The position numbers were made by a program, and so were the translations under genes. From positions 195,583,304 to 195,647,303 of the forward strand of contig OZ005648.1 of NCBI GenBank assembly GCA_963930645.1: DNA of 64,000 bases, read 5' to 3'. This stretch comes from Salticus scenicus. Its lineage: Eukaryota; Arthropoda; Arachnida; Araneae; Salticidae. Position 1 is the first letter of the stretch. Every line of letters begins with the position of its first letter. Shown piece after piece: positions 23,213 to 33,919 of the stretch. A model generated the notes under the pieces. It did not search any database and had not been told where the DNA came from. It worked only from the letters and a program-made list of their open reading frames with translations.

Positions 23213-23885
23213 TCTATATAAATAAAGAGAAGTGTCTGTGTGTCCTTGTGTGTGTTTGTCTGCGCTCTGGTGCTCACACTACTAATTGCAGAGCCTCCAA
23301 ACTTAGAATATCGGTACCTGGGACCCTGCAGGTGTGCGTCTCATCAAGATTTTTTCGAATTTCAAATTTAAACTTTTTAAATTCATGTTTTTTCGATTTT
23401 AAACATTGGCTTCACGGATTAATATTAATAGGAGTTGAAGGTCCAATGGGAGAAAGCTACGAAACTGTGATGTAAATTTTTGTTAAATATTGAGGGCGCC
23501 ACTTGTATTTAATTCATTTTAAAAGAAAATCTACTTTTTATTTTATTTTGTTATACTGGTCGGAATCAAATCGTAATACAGTGTAAATAACGGGGGCTAT
23601 AAATCACATGGTTCAAAAACAAAAATGTATAATAGATGCTGAGATACAGTCATCTTTAAATTCGTAGTTCTTAAGTAACAGAAGATCCACATGTCGTCGA
23701 AAAATACCCAGATTGAAGTGCCCGGGAAACACCTTTCTGTAGGCAGTGGGAAACTGGACCCGATGTAGTACGGGCAGAAAACAGAACTAACTGCCTTAGG
23801 CAACGGGTACCCAAAAAGCGAAATCTAAAGCGATTCCAGAGTTTTTTTTTTTTTTTTAACCAACGTAGCGGGCGTAGCCTGCAAG
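23213..23885 (+). mobile_element. Helitron, ~1 kb family, copy 3 (internally deleted)
   Basis: Begins TCTATATAAATAAAGAGAAG directly after the CTAG of copy 2. The middle (about 23410-23510) is replaced by unrelated sequence (ATTAATAGGAGTTGAAGG to GAGGGCGCCACTTG), so about 300 bp of the family interior is missing. The 3' hairpin is kept, but the last bases are CAAG where the others have CTAG, a T to A change in the terminal CTRR. Confidence 0.75.
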
Positions 23886-23999
23886 TGAAAAATAACGCCT
23901 ATTTATTTTTATTTATTTTTTTTTTTAATAAAAGAAAATTTAGTAGATGTGAGGTAAATGCTTCTGCTAAATTATCTTTTTAACACATTCCAATGAAGT

Positions 24000-25130
24000 T
24001 GAAAAATATTTATCACTTCGGTTTGTTTTCTGTCTGTCCGTTTGTCTGTTTTTAACCCCGTATATGTTTATTGAATTTTTGGAAACTGATATTTGTTATT
24101 CAAGTTTACTACTAAATATTTCCTATTGAAAATGGAATAAATACTTCTAATGGTTTGTGAGCAGGGGCACCCAAGGGAATTTCAAAGCATTGCGTTCTAC
24201 GGGTGATAATTGTATAAACCATATTTTAATGTCTTTCTTTTGCACAAATCATAATGAAAGTTACTTATATACACAAAAAAAAAGTTTTATATAGTTATTA
24301 CCATCAAGATTTACAGGGAATCAAAAATATTCAGAAACATTAAGTGTTATAATTGAAAATTTCAGCAATTGCATTTTCTTTTTGAGCACTTTCTAACAAT
24401 CTATAAAAGTGATTTGAATTAGGCTATCTGTTTAGCTGCTTTTCTCCGTCTGTCTGTGCATCGGTCTGCCTTTAGCATCTGTAATTTTTTCAGAATTTCT
24501 ACAACATAATGTATGTATTTCTACAAACTAATGTTGAATCTTGCTTTTGCCTCTAAGGCAGTAGCACATGTTCATTTGCACCTGATGAAGAAAGGCTACG
24601 TCCTTTCGAAACCTGTTGTGCTGACTTAAAATTTATGGTGTGAAAAGAAGTTTTAAAATCTATATAAAATAATGCATGTTGTTCAAGTTCACTATGGCAT
24701 AGGTTCTGTTTCAAATGGTATAACTAGAATAACTGGTGCATGTACAGGTACAATTAAAAGAACGCCAATGTATTAATCTTATGAGAGGTATTTTATAAAT
24801 CATATTTAAGTAACTTTATATTGTACAAATCATAATGAATATGACTTTCCAATAAATTTGCTAAAATAAAATGTTTTCTATAGAATACGGTATGTTTAGA
24901 GTTGAAGTTTCCATGAAAACACTAAAATATTTAAATACATTATTGACTAAAATACAAAGTCTTTGGAATTGATATTTCGTTTACGTTAAACATTTTAAAC
25001 ACTTTCCTTTAAAGTTTAAGAGTGCAATGATTTCAATTAGTCAGTCTGCCTATCTTCCTGTTACTTTGTATGACCGTTGTGTGATCATGTAGGCAAATTT
25101 CTTTGAATGTTTAACAATACTGTGAGTATG
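24000..25130 (+). repeat. Decayed tandem units of 400-600 bp
   Basis: Three diverged stretches repeat the same order: a GTCTGTCTGT or CAGTCTGCCTATCTTCC pyrimidine block, TTCAAGTTYACTA, a GCACAAATCATAATGAA-like block and TACAAATCATAATGAATATG. Identity is low and the borders are unclear. The hammerhead-like motif at 24.58 kb sits between the second and third stretches. Confidence 0.4.
24578..24621 (+). ncRNA. Hammerhead-like ribozyme motif
   Basis: CTGATGA (24582-24588), one A, a perfect 6-bp stem GAAAGG/CCTTTC with loop CTACGT, then GAAA (24608-24611). From its last A the sequence reads ACCTGT, one change from the palindrome ACCGGT present in the 52.6 kb copy. GCAC just before the core pairs perfectly with GTGC after the expected cleavage base (U at 24617), giving a 4-bp stem I. 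All three helices can therefore be placed. The extra A between CTGATGA and stem II is non-standard. Confidence 0.55.
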
Positions 25131-25339
25131 TACAGTTGAAAAGTGTTATCATTCTATGCGATTCGCATGATTTTTCTTTCTTGTATCCTTATTTTATTAG
25201 TTTGATATGCAAGCATGAAAAACATGGATAAAATTTTATTTTCCTTTTTTGTAGCTGTAACGTTATTTTCGAGAGATACACTCGGAAAATCACGGCATTT
25301 ATTAATAAAAACATTATTTATTTTCTGATTGTCAGTCAT

Positions 25340-26060
25340 ATGTAAAAACTTATTTCCTGATTTGTATAGATTTTTCTATACTCCTACTATTTTCCTTTAT
25401 ATATATATATATATAAAATTTATGTAGTCTCCTCGAAAGTGTAATAGTGGGTTTTATGTAATGTAATGCAAAATTTATAATATTTATAATCATCTTAGTT
25501 TTATTTGTCAGGTATTTCATATATAGGTTGTAAGACCCTTGTGACGCCATGCATATTGTCAAAGGTGTCAGTTTCTCCTGTCTCATTTTCATTTCTCGTT
25601 TATGGTAGAAATAAAGATTGAAATATTTATTAAAAAATTGATGTATTAATAAAATAAAAATAAATAGTATTGTGAAATTTCATCTTTAAAGAAAGGATTT
25701 AATTTTTTAACATGAAAAAAAAAAAATAAATAACATCACATAAAAACAATAACAACATTTTACTCTATAGAATATATTTCAATACCCTTTATTTCGTAAT
25801 AACAAGGCGATTTTTATTATTTTTTTAACCATTAAAAGAATTTAATCAGTTTCCGTTAAAAGGGATTTTTTTGTCATGCAAAACAATTTAAATCAAAACA
25901 TCCTTTCTGGTACCTTAAATAATTGCAAATATTTAATTTATCTTGTCTAAAACACTGTTATATTGGTAAAAAGTAGCAATTTCATGAGACTCAAAAACTA
26001 AATTAGGAAATTACACATATTTCATACATATCAAATATAATTTATCACTTTTATTTTTTT
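25340..26060 (+). repeat. Second segmental duplication, copy 1
   Basis: The best-matching part, about 25530-26010, aligns with 30800-31310 in the same order: CCATGCATATTRTCAAAGG, GAAATTTYA with CTTTAAA, ATTTCGTAA, CATGCAAAAYAATTTAA and AAGTAGCAATTTCA. Copies are diverged and carry insertions and deletions. The upstream part (25340-25530) matches only weakly. Offset is about 5.26 kb. Confidence 0.6.
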
Positions 26061-26289
26061 TTATTAAATAATATACATATTTTTAATAAATAATTTAAAC
26101 AATAGAACAAGAGATGAAATAAACACAAGATTTGTCCTCATTAAGGAATGGAGTCTTTAAAAGAACAGAATTTAAAACTATTGAAGGATTTTGAAAATGA
26201 AATTAAATCCCAAATGTGAAAGAATTGTAAATACTTTAAAAGAAATGGAAAAGAAAAAAAAAGTAAAACTATATATAAAGGATTGAGAC

Positions 26290-26800
26290 AGTGATCATTC
26301 AATTTAGAAAGAGAAAGCCTAGTTTATTTTTAAATTTATGTAGAACATTATCAATGATAGTTGCTTCAGTAATCCCATTGAAATTCAATTTCTTATATTT
26401 TAGCTCGTTGCATGTTTCTGTTTTGTTGGTTGTCACATTGTTTGCTGAACTCATGCCAACCTTATTTCTGACGAAGAATCGTGGTTTTATTTTGAGGTGG
26501 AACGATTGTTGCGAGCCTTTTCAATTCATAGTGTTACAAACAAGTTTTATTATTATTATTATTATTATAACTATTACTTTTTAACAGCAGTCCTCCGGTG
26601 CATTTTTTCTAACCACAGTGTTTTTATATAATTTAGAAAAATACTTGAGATATAAAGGCAAACTGATGATTAAAAAAAAAAAATGCATAAATATAATAAA
26701 TAACAAAATATTTACAAAAATTGGGCTATGTTGAAATGAAATCACAACCCTTCGCCAGGCGAACAAAATCAAAGCAAGCAACCAGCAAGAGTCGTATTTT
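26290..26800. mobile_element. Penelope-type pseudo-LTR relics in opposite orientation
   Basis: At 26460-26560 (plus strand), CTGACGAAGAATCGTGG, GTGGAACGATTGTTGCGAG and TTTCAATTCATAGTGTT follow the order of the pseudo-LTR at 36.6-36.8 kb. At about 26740-26780 (minus strand), TTTGTTCGCCTGGCGAAGGG matches the start of the same motif in the opposite orientation. The pair looks like the ends of a deleted Penelope-like element. An (ATT)n run lies between them. The frame at 26291-26584 crosses the relic and is not a gene. Confidence 0.5.
26460..26516 (+). ncRNA. Decayed hammerhead-like motif
   Basis: CTGACGA at 26468-26474, then a long loop, GGAA where others have GAAA, and ACGATTGT in place of the self-complementary ACAATTGT inferred from the 36.8 and 37.5 kb copies. 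GCGAG after it is kept, but the partner before the core is lost. The core damage suggests it is inactive. Confidence 0.35.
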
Positions 26801-27244
26801 TATTTAATCCAGCAACAATCATTACGAATCTTTTTTTTCCCTCTCTTTTCTTTTTAACAATTTGTTTACACAAAGCTTGTTACTTACTGCTTTCCAACGC
26901 AATCCTCCAGTGAATTCTTTAGTAATTAAAGCAAAAGAATGTAAAAAACACCCCAGTTGCTTTTTCTAAATTTATGAATACTGTACAAAGAAGTTTGGTT
27001 AAAAAGAAAATAAGAATAGAAGTTAATAAAAACATAGTAAAATCACGTGTCACGATGTTTGTCCGCGATAAACTCTTATGATCCGATTTTAACAAAATTT
27101 TGCACACTGCGTGCAGTTTGGTCCAACTTGAGAGATAGGATAGTTTTTATCTCAATTTATAGTCAGAATATTTTTTATTTCAAATTATTTGTTAATTGTA
27201 GCCCTTTGTTATAGTTGCTCCAAAGTATCTGCGAGTTCCACAAG

Positions 27245-27266
27245 TTTAATTGTTGCTCCCCCCCCC

Positions 27267-27302
<36 letters not shown>
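27245..27302. repeat. Poly-C/poly-A tract
   Basis: A C-run is followed by about 35 consecutive A residues, next to the Helitron-type 3' end on the minus strand. Confidence 0.8.
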
Positions 27303-27303
<1 letters not shown>

Positions 27304-27304
27304 A

Positions 27305-28000
27305 TTGAGGTAGTGAATTAACGAATGCTTTGCCAGCTTCGCTGGTCACTATATTTAAAGGGGACTAATGTGCAAACGAACAAACTATTTCTTTCAACGA
27401 AAATGCCTACTAACCCTGGACGATAGGTCTAATATATCGTATCATATTATATATCGTACTTATCGTAATATAACTCAATACTTATTTCGCTTCCTTCTTC
27501 GATTCGTTTTAATACGCATTTTTTATATGCATGAGCAGCCCCCGAAAAACAATAACATTAAATCATTAAATTCATTTTTTACTTATTTTTATTTCATATT
27601 ATTTCACGCGCACTTTTTATTTCCTAATTCAAAATTATTAAAAAAAACTTTTTCGATATCGCTTGTAACGATACTGATTATTATTAATTTTCTTTCTTTT
27701 TCTTTCAATAATAATAAAAAAAAAAATATACAGACACGACATTATTTCATTATTTAAAACATGAAAATCTGACATTGACAGATTTTAATTTAGTGCCAGA
27801 GGCCTACTGCTAAACTTGTTAATATCGACCAATTCTTCTTTAGTTAATTCGTGACGATCTAAATTCCATGATAAAGTTTTCATTAAATCAAACCAATGTG
27901 TTTCAGCTGCAGATATTGTAACAAATAACGTTGGAAGTCCAAACTGTCTTATAGCCGCAAAACAACGTTTTTTCTCATTTTCGCAATGAGGGGGAGGTGT
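27305..28000 (-). mobile_element. Autonomous-type Helitron remnant
   Basis: The minus strand carries TTTAAATATAGTGACCAGCG followed by AAGCTGGCAAAGC at 27325-27361. This is the Helitron 3'-end block seen at 59.2 kb, with the stem CCAGC-GAA-GCTGG. About 420 bp upstream in the same orientation is a Rep-domain coding fragment. The short distance means most of the original element is deleted. It is the only piece here that encodes part of a Helitron protein. Confidence 0.5.
27785..27995 (-). pseudogene. Helitron Rep/helicase-like N-terminal fragment
   Basis: The minus-strand frame reads ENEKKRCFAAI, RQFGLPTLFVTISAAETHW, FDLMKTLSWN and then ELTKEELVDIN before a stop. RQFGLPTLF(V/I)T(I/L)SAAE.HW is the hallmark start of the Helitron_like_N domain of RepHel proteins, just ahead of the rolling-circle motifs. 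The HUH and helicase motifs are missing. Upstream, the frame runs into the G-rich minisatellite, which encodes only MSPP-type repeats and is not part of the domain. Confidence 0.75.
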
Positions 28001-28880
28001 GCCTTGGGGGGGACTCATGTCAAAGGTGTGCCTTGGGGGGGGACTCATGTCATAGTTGTACCTTGGGGGGGACTCATGTCAAAGTTGGGCCTGGGGGGGA
28101 CTTATGTCAAAGTTGGGCCTTGAGGGGACTCATGTCAAAGTTGTACCTTGGGGGGGACTCATGTCAAAGTTGGGCCTGGGGGGGGGACTCATGTCAAAGT
28201 TGTGCCTTGGGGGGACTTCATTCAATAAATCCCCATTCAATAAACCGACTGAAATAGGCCCTAAGCACTATTAAGAGTGACGTATAAAAATTCGACAACG
28301 CTGTACCGACTGAAATAGGGGTACCTTGAGGGGGACTCATGTCAAAGTTGTACCTTGGGGGGGACTCATGTCAAAGTTGGGCCTGGGGGGGGGGACTCAT
28401 GTCAAAGTTGTGCCTTGGGGGGACTTCATTCAATAAATCCCCATTCAATTAACCGACTGAAATAGGCCCTAAGCACTATTAAGAGTGACGTATAAAAATT
28501 CGACAACGCTGTACCGACTGAAATAGGGGTACCTTGAGGGGGACTCATGTCAAAGTTGGGCCTGGGGGGGACTCATGTCAAAATTGTGCCTTGGGGGGGG
28601 ACTTCATTCAATAAATCCCCATTCAATAAACCGACTGAAATAGGCCCTTAGCACTATTAAGAGTGTATTATAAAAATTCGACAACGCTGTACCGACTGAA
28701 ATAGGGGTACCTTGGGGGGGACTCATGTCAAAGTTGTGCCTTGGTGGGACTTCATTCAATAAATTCCCATTCAATAAACCGACTGAAATAGGCCCTTTGC
28801 ACTATTAAGAGTGACGTATAAAAATTCGACAACGCTGTACCGACTGAAATAGGGGTACGTTGGGGGGGACTCATCTCAGT
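28000..28880 (+). repeat. G-rich minisatellite with higher-order repeat
   Basis: The basic unit of about 27-30 bp is CTTGGGGGGGACTCATGTCA followed by AAGTTGTAC or AAGTTGGGC. It alternates with a block of about 110-120 bp (CATTCAATAAATCCCCATTC, ACCGACTGAAATAGG, CACTATTAAGAGTGACG, ATTCGACAACGCTGTACC). The composite is repeated four times between 28200 and 28870, each time with a different number of short units. Near-identity points to recent expansion. Frames of 72-87 codons on both strands are by-products. Confidence 0.9.
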
Positions 28881-28889
28881 CCTAAAAAT

Positions 28890-28892
28890 ACA

Positions 28893-28927
<35 letters not shown>

Positions 28928-28930
28928 TGA
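28890..28930. repeat. AT palindrome
   Basis: A TATATATATATGTATATATATA-type stretch able to form a long AT-only hairpin. Another (AT)n run lies at 29098-29121. Confidence 0.8.
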
Positions 28931-29249
28931 AACTTTTAAAACAAATATTTATGTATATGAAATTAAAATAAAAGTTTAAAGATTAGAAAAAACAACAGGA
29001 CATTTACATTGTTTAGTTTCTCTGTTTTACGTTTTATTATAATTATCTTTAATTGTATATCATTTTATATCATACACATATTCGTTTTGAAAATATCTTA
29101 TATATATATATATATATATATAAAGTAATTGAATAAATGAAACATAGAAGTTAAAAAGAAACGCCATTCCCTCTGTATGACAACCTATCGCATCTGATCT
29201 CCACGGTTATTTTTACTAATGAAGTAAAGAGTAATTTTACAAAATTTTA

Positions 29250-29377
29250 TTTAAATCAACAGAAAAACTAGTATGTTGTGGCCACCACAAGACTTTCTTC
29301 TATATTTTCCTATACATATTCAATCAGTAACAATAATAATAAAAAAAAAAAACGATTTTTTTTTTCTAAGTTATTAA

Positions 29378-29411
<34 letters not shown>

Positions 29412-29858
29412 GTTGTTAAAAGTAAAAAAAATCGATAACTTTCTTTTAAATTATCACAGATTTATAGTTCAACCATTCGTTTTAAAGGTATTGACAAGAC
29501 CTTTCGAAAGATACCCATCTTCAAAATTTACCCCCCCGGGGGGTACTCCCCACCCATGGGGGGAAGCGATGCCCCTACATGCACAGAAATATTTTCCTAG
29601 TAAACTACTACTATTATCAATAATTCATATTAATTTTACAATCACAAGTTAAAAATAACTCCCATTATGTACATTTATACGAAATTTTGTCCTATGCTGC
29701 CATGTTAAAAATTTAGAAAATATGAGATCACAGCGCCACCTATTGAGCGATTGATACCCAAATGTAATCAGCACCAGTTTATGTCAGGGACCAACTAAAT
29801 ACCAAGTTTGATTAAATTTCATTTAAAAAAATAATAAAAGATTTTTTTTTTTTTTTCT

Positions 29859-29891
<33 letters not shown>

Positions 29892-30513
29892 TTAAAAGTA
29901 AAAAAAATCGATAACTTTGTTATAATTATCACAGATTTATAGTTCAACCATTCGTTTTAAAGGTATTGACGAGACCTTTCGAAAGAAACCCATCTTGAAA
30001 ATTTACTCCCCTCGAGGGGTGACTTTCCCCCAGGGGGTTGGCGAGGCTCCTTCACATACAAATTTTTTTCCCCAGTTGACAATCTCTATTATAAATATTT
30101 TTTGTAAATTTCATAATGATTACTAAAAAATAATTCTCTTTATGCACATTTAAACAAAATTTTGTCCTATATCACCATGTTAAAAATTTAGAAAATGCCG
30201 GATGGCAACGCAACCTGTAAGACAATTTTTACCAAAAGTTGATAGGCACTAACTTATGTCAAGGTGCAACTAAATACCAATTTGTATGAAATTCTGTGCT
30301 TAAGTTCCTGAGATACAGTTGCCACAAAATTTTCTCTCTCTCTCTCTCTCTTACACACACACAGACAGACAGACAGTAATTTTCTAAAAATGGTTAAATC
30401 GTGTTCTACAGCTCTCAAAACGTGTAAATCCATCAAAAACCCGAGGTCGAAAATTTTTACAAATTCAATGCTTTCTTCTATTGAATATAGAAGAAAGTAA
30501 AAAAAAAAAAAAA
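29250..30513 (+). repeat. LINE-like 3' tail region with internal direct repeats
   Basis: Two direct modules (about 29430-29820 and 29900-30290) share TAGTTCAACCATTCGTTTTA, AAGGTATTGAC, GAGACCTTTCGAAAG, ATTTTGTCCTAT and CAACTAAATACCAA. The 3' part (GAGATACAGTTGCCACAAAA, ACAGACAGACAG, TTTTCTAAAAAT) ends in the hairpin CTTTCTTCTAT-TGAAT-ATAGAAGAAAG and then poly-A. The same 3' end occurs at 38.4-38.6 kb. A conserved 3' stem-loop before an A-tail is typical of LINE or LINE-mobilised SINE ends. No coding part is present. Confidence 0.55.
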
Positions 30514-30799
30514 ATCACTCTTTGTCCTCTACATCCCCAAATCATTTCCTGACTATATCAGTTCTAAACTATAAAACAACGATATCAGAAATAATTGAAA
30601 AACATTATGAACAAATTTATGTAATCTCAACTAATATAGTATAAACATATGTAATTTTGTGAGTATCACACTGATAAATATTGATAGTTCACCTTCCATA
30701 ATATTCTGAATTAATAATTCATACATTGTAATACGAAATATAGCAGTTCTAGAATTTCCTTAGACAATTTTATAGGTAAGAAATTTCATTATAACGGAC

Positions 30800-31310
30800 C
30801 TTGTGTTACCATGCATATTATCAAAGGAATCTCTCCTTGCACTTTATCATTTCCCGCCTCTGAAATTAATAAAAATCTAAATACTTTAAAGGAATTGAGT
30901 AGTTAATTAGATTTAAAAATAGTGTTAGACTAAGAAATTTTACCTTTAAAAAGAGCAGTAATTTTCTTTACAAGAAATATTTATTATATGTATTTATAAA
31001 AATAAACAATAATGAAACTCTCCGTGAAAATGTATCGAAATCTTTTATTTCGTAAGGTGGAACGAGTTGTATATATACATATATAAATATATATTAAACA
31101 AATTTTTAAAAAGTTTTTTTTTATGAAAAAGTATTTTCCATGCAAAATAATTTAATCTAAAAATCTGTTTATGGCCTCTTTGATTGCGGGAATTACTTAT
31201 TTTCTTTTATCGAAAACTAATTTAATATCGATTATAAGTAGCAATTTCAGTCGCATTGTATATATATATTCTTTAATTATAAGTGCCACAAGCTGTAAAT
31301 TGGAAAATTA
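30800..31310 (+). repeat. Second segmental duplication, copy 2
   Basis: Partner of 25530-26010, with the same order of blocks from CCATGCATATTATCAAAGG to AAGTAGCAATTTCA. The 122-codon frame that starts inside it (31171-31539) has no counterpart in the first copy, which argues against it being an old gene. Confidence 0.6.
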
Positions 31311-31994
31311 CGCCTCTTTTATGTGCGTAAAATTTAATTTAATGCATTTGTTTCTAAAAATAAAATATATATTAGAGAACCGTAACCGTGTAATATGGAC
31401 TTCGTGTAATACGGACCATGAGGAAATTTATAGTTTCAACACTAGATTGCGAAACCATCTTATTTCCTTTAGTGAATATTATTGTTATCCAAAGCAAGAA
31501 GTGACTTGTACTTGCGTACCTGTATTTGGACGATTATGAAATTGAGTTTTCAGTTTATATGATCATTGATGTAACAAGTATGTTAAAATGAAAGTATTAC
31601 TTTCTACTATTAGGTAATTGTAATATAATTTTCGCGTTAATAGTAGCAAATGTACTTATTTTCTGAACAATCTAGACAAGTGTTTCTTGGGCGCCAATTT
31701 GCATAACGATATATGATTGGAAACAACGTTGTTCTATTTATGCGTGTAATATGAACATATACTCTGTTGTTTAATATAGACCATTGGTCCATGATGAAAA
31801 TAGAGAGGTTTTGTTAATGCTCGGTGTACATATGTCGCACACTCATAATCTTGAGGCTATAGAATAGTCTGATCGAATAAATGCTGAACCGAATTAATGT
31901 AATTCAATAATTAGTTACAACAAAAATGGTTTAATTTAAATTAAATACACGAAAAACGTTGCTAATGTATGATATTTAATGTTTGAACAATAAA

Positions 31995-32877
31995 TCTATA
32001 TAAATAAAGAGAAGTGTCTGTGTGTCTGCGCTCTGGTGCTCACACTACTGATTGCAGAGCTTCCAAATTTGGAATATAGGTACCTGGGACCCTGCAGGTG
32101 TGCACCTCATGGAGATTTTTTCGAATTTCGAATTTGAATGTTTTAAATTAATGTTTTTTCGATTTTAAATATTGGCTTTAATGTTTCATTTTTCATGAAT
32201 TTATTCTTCGATTGTAATCGTCTGTGTATCTTAGCAACGGCTATTATGCAATTCATTTTTTATTTAATACATTCATTTGAAGGCGATTTTCTTTTCTTTT
32301 ATTATTATTATTATTATTATTATTATATTTATTGAAAATCAAATGGTAATGAAATAGAAATAAATTGTTACGTTTATGTATATATTTTATACTATAGCAA
32401 CTTTTTATTTTTCATTTTTTTAATTAATTCCTTTAAAAGAAAAATCTTTTTTTTTAATTATTATTATTTATAATATTTATTGGGTGAAAAAAATGGTAGT
32501 TTATTGTAGAAAGGATAAACTGATTAAAATTCGTTTTTCATGTATTTATTTCCTTTTAAAAGAAAATCTAATTTTTTATTTTATTTTATTGCACTGGTCG
32601 GAATCAAATCGTAATATAGTGTAAATAACGGGGGCTATAAAACACATGGTTCAAAAACTAAAATATATAATAGATGCTGAGATACAGTCATCAATAAAAT
32701 CGTAGTTCTTAAATAACAGAAAATCCACAAGTCGTCGGTAAATACCCAGATTGAAGTGCCCGGAAAAGACATTCCTGTAGACAGTAAAAAAAAATGGACC
32801 CGATGCAGTATGGGTAGAAAAAAGAGCTGCTTTAGGCAACGGGTACCCGAAAAAGCGAGATCTAAAGCGATTTCAGT

Positions 32878-32912
<35 letters not shown>

Positions 32913-32997
32913 GTGATATAAACAAATAAATACTGATCCAATTCTTTTGAAAATTCATTTAAATATAGTGACCAGCGAAGCGGGCGTAGCCTGCTAG
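31995..32997 (+). mobile_element. Helitron, ~1 kb family, copy 4
   Basis: Begins A|TCTATATAAATAAAGAGAAG and ends GCGGGCGTAGCCTGCTAG|T. This is the most complete single copy and shows the insertion between A and T clearly. The internal blocks match copy 1 (ATT tract, ATGGTTCAAAAACTAAAA, GATGCTGAGATACAGTCAT, CCCAGATTGAAGTGCCC, poly-T near 32880-32910). It has no U2 insertion. Confidence 0.85.
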
Positions 32998-32999
32998 TG

Positions 33000-33835
33000 T
33001 CAAATATAGAAAAGACATATATTCAAAAAATGTTTAGTATTTCAAATACTACAAATTAAATAATTTTTCTCCTTATTTTTACGTTTTGTTAAATCTTTAT
33101 TTTTTACCATTAAGCAAACATAAATTCATACATTTTTTATCTATTACAAAAGATCGTTCTCACGTCCTTGCCTTGAATAGAAAATTGTAAATGGAATCGT
33201 TTCTATAGAAACAGACTCTTACACAGATACAAAAGATTAATTCTTTGGTAATTTAGCCTTTTCATGCCCGCATGCCGTAGTGAATATGTCACGTATCAAA
33301 ACATGATATAGTCTTTTTCTCTTGAAGCACTAACGTTACTTGAGACAACTTTAGCTCTTGATCTTGAATAGTCAGAGTATATTGCATTAAGTGAGTGACA
33401 TGAAGCATTAAGGAGGAAAAGATATATCTGAAGCTTTCTTTATAGCTTTCCTTTTTTTTTAAGTTGCCTTTCAATATTCTAGTTACTTTATCAAATGCTA
33501 CGAATCTCAACAAAAATAAATAAATAAATAAAAATACTTCTTTTTGAATAAAGAATTAAATTAAGAAGATAAAAACAATTTATATTGTTAATTTTCTTCA
33601 AACAACGATAAGCCACTAAAATGTACTGGTTCTCTTTTTTAACTACTCTTTAAAATGATAAGTTGAATATGAATTAATTACAAAGCATTTTTGATCTAAC
33701 AATTATGAAAAACTTTTTTTTTCTTTTTTAACACGCTTTTATTAGCTTCACCTGTATGTATGTTTGTAGGTTTGTATGTTTGTAACCGCTCTGGGAGCAA
33801 ACAAAAAATATATATTGTAAAGAAAGACATTATCT
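33000..33835. other. AT-rich stretch without recognised feature
   Basis: A 74-codon minus-strand frame (33289-33513) has no family resemblance that I recognise. No element ends seen. Confidence 0.4.
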
Positions 33836-33841
33836 ACGTAA

Positions 33842-33915
33842 ACGCTGTGGCTGTGAGGTAAAGCTCCGGGCTACGAACCTAAAGGTCTAGCGTTCGAGCC
33901 CAGTCAGGGGAGTTT
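33842..33915 (+). repeat. tRNA-like SINE head
   Basis: GCTGTGGCTGTGAGGTAAAG could hold an A box, and GCGTTCGAGCCC about 40 bases later fits a B box (GTTCGANNCC). GGGCTACGAACCTAAAGG lies between, like the anticodon arm of the 17.9 kb copy read on its sense strand. A poly-T-rich 3' side follows. No clear target duplication found. Related to the two tRNA-like heads at 17.6 and 18.0 kb. Confidence 0.5.
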
Positions 33916-33919
33916 TTAA

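Noticed and set aside
27997..28274. Gly/Cys/Ser-rich frames that look like a silk or antifreeze repeat protein
   Set aside because: They follow the G-rich minisatellite, switch frames with unit length and lack a start context or non-repeat domains.
28010..28880. CRISPR-like array
   Set aside because: Units are contiguous without unique spacers, the setting is eukaryotic, and the larger blocks are themselves repeated.
29278..29652. 124-codon plus-strand frame with a poly-Leu stretch resembling a signal or membrane segment
   Set aside because: The Leu run is an (ATT)n microsatellite, and the rest lies in LINE-like 3' tail sequence.
31171..31539. 122-codon plus-strand frame
   Set aside because: It starts inside the second segmental duplication and is not open in the partner copy; no protein family resemblance.
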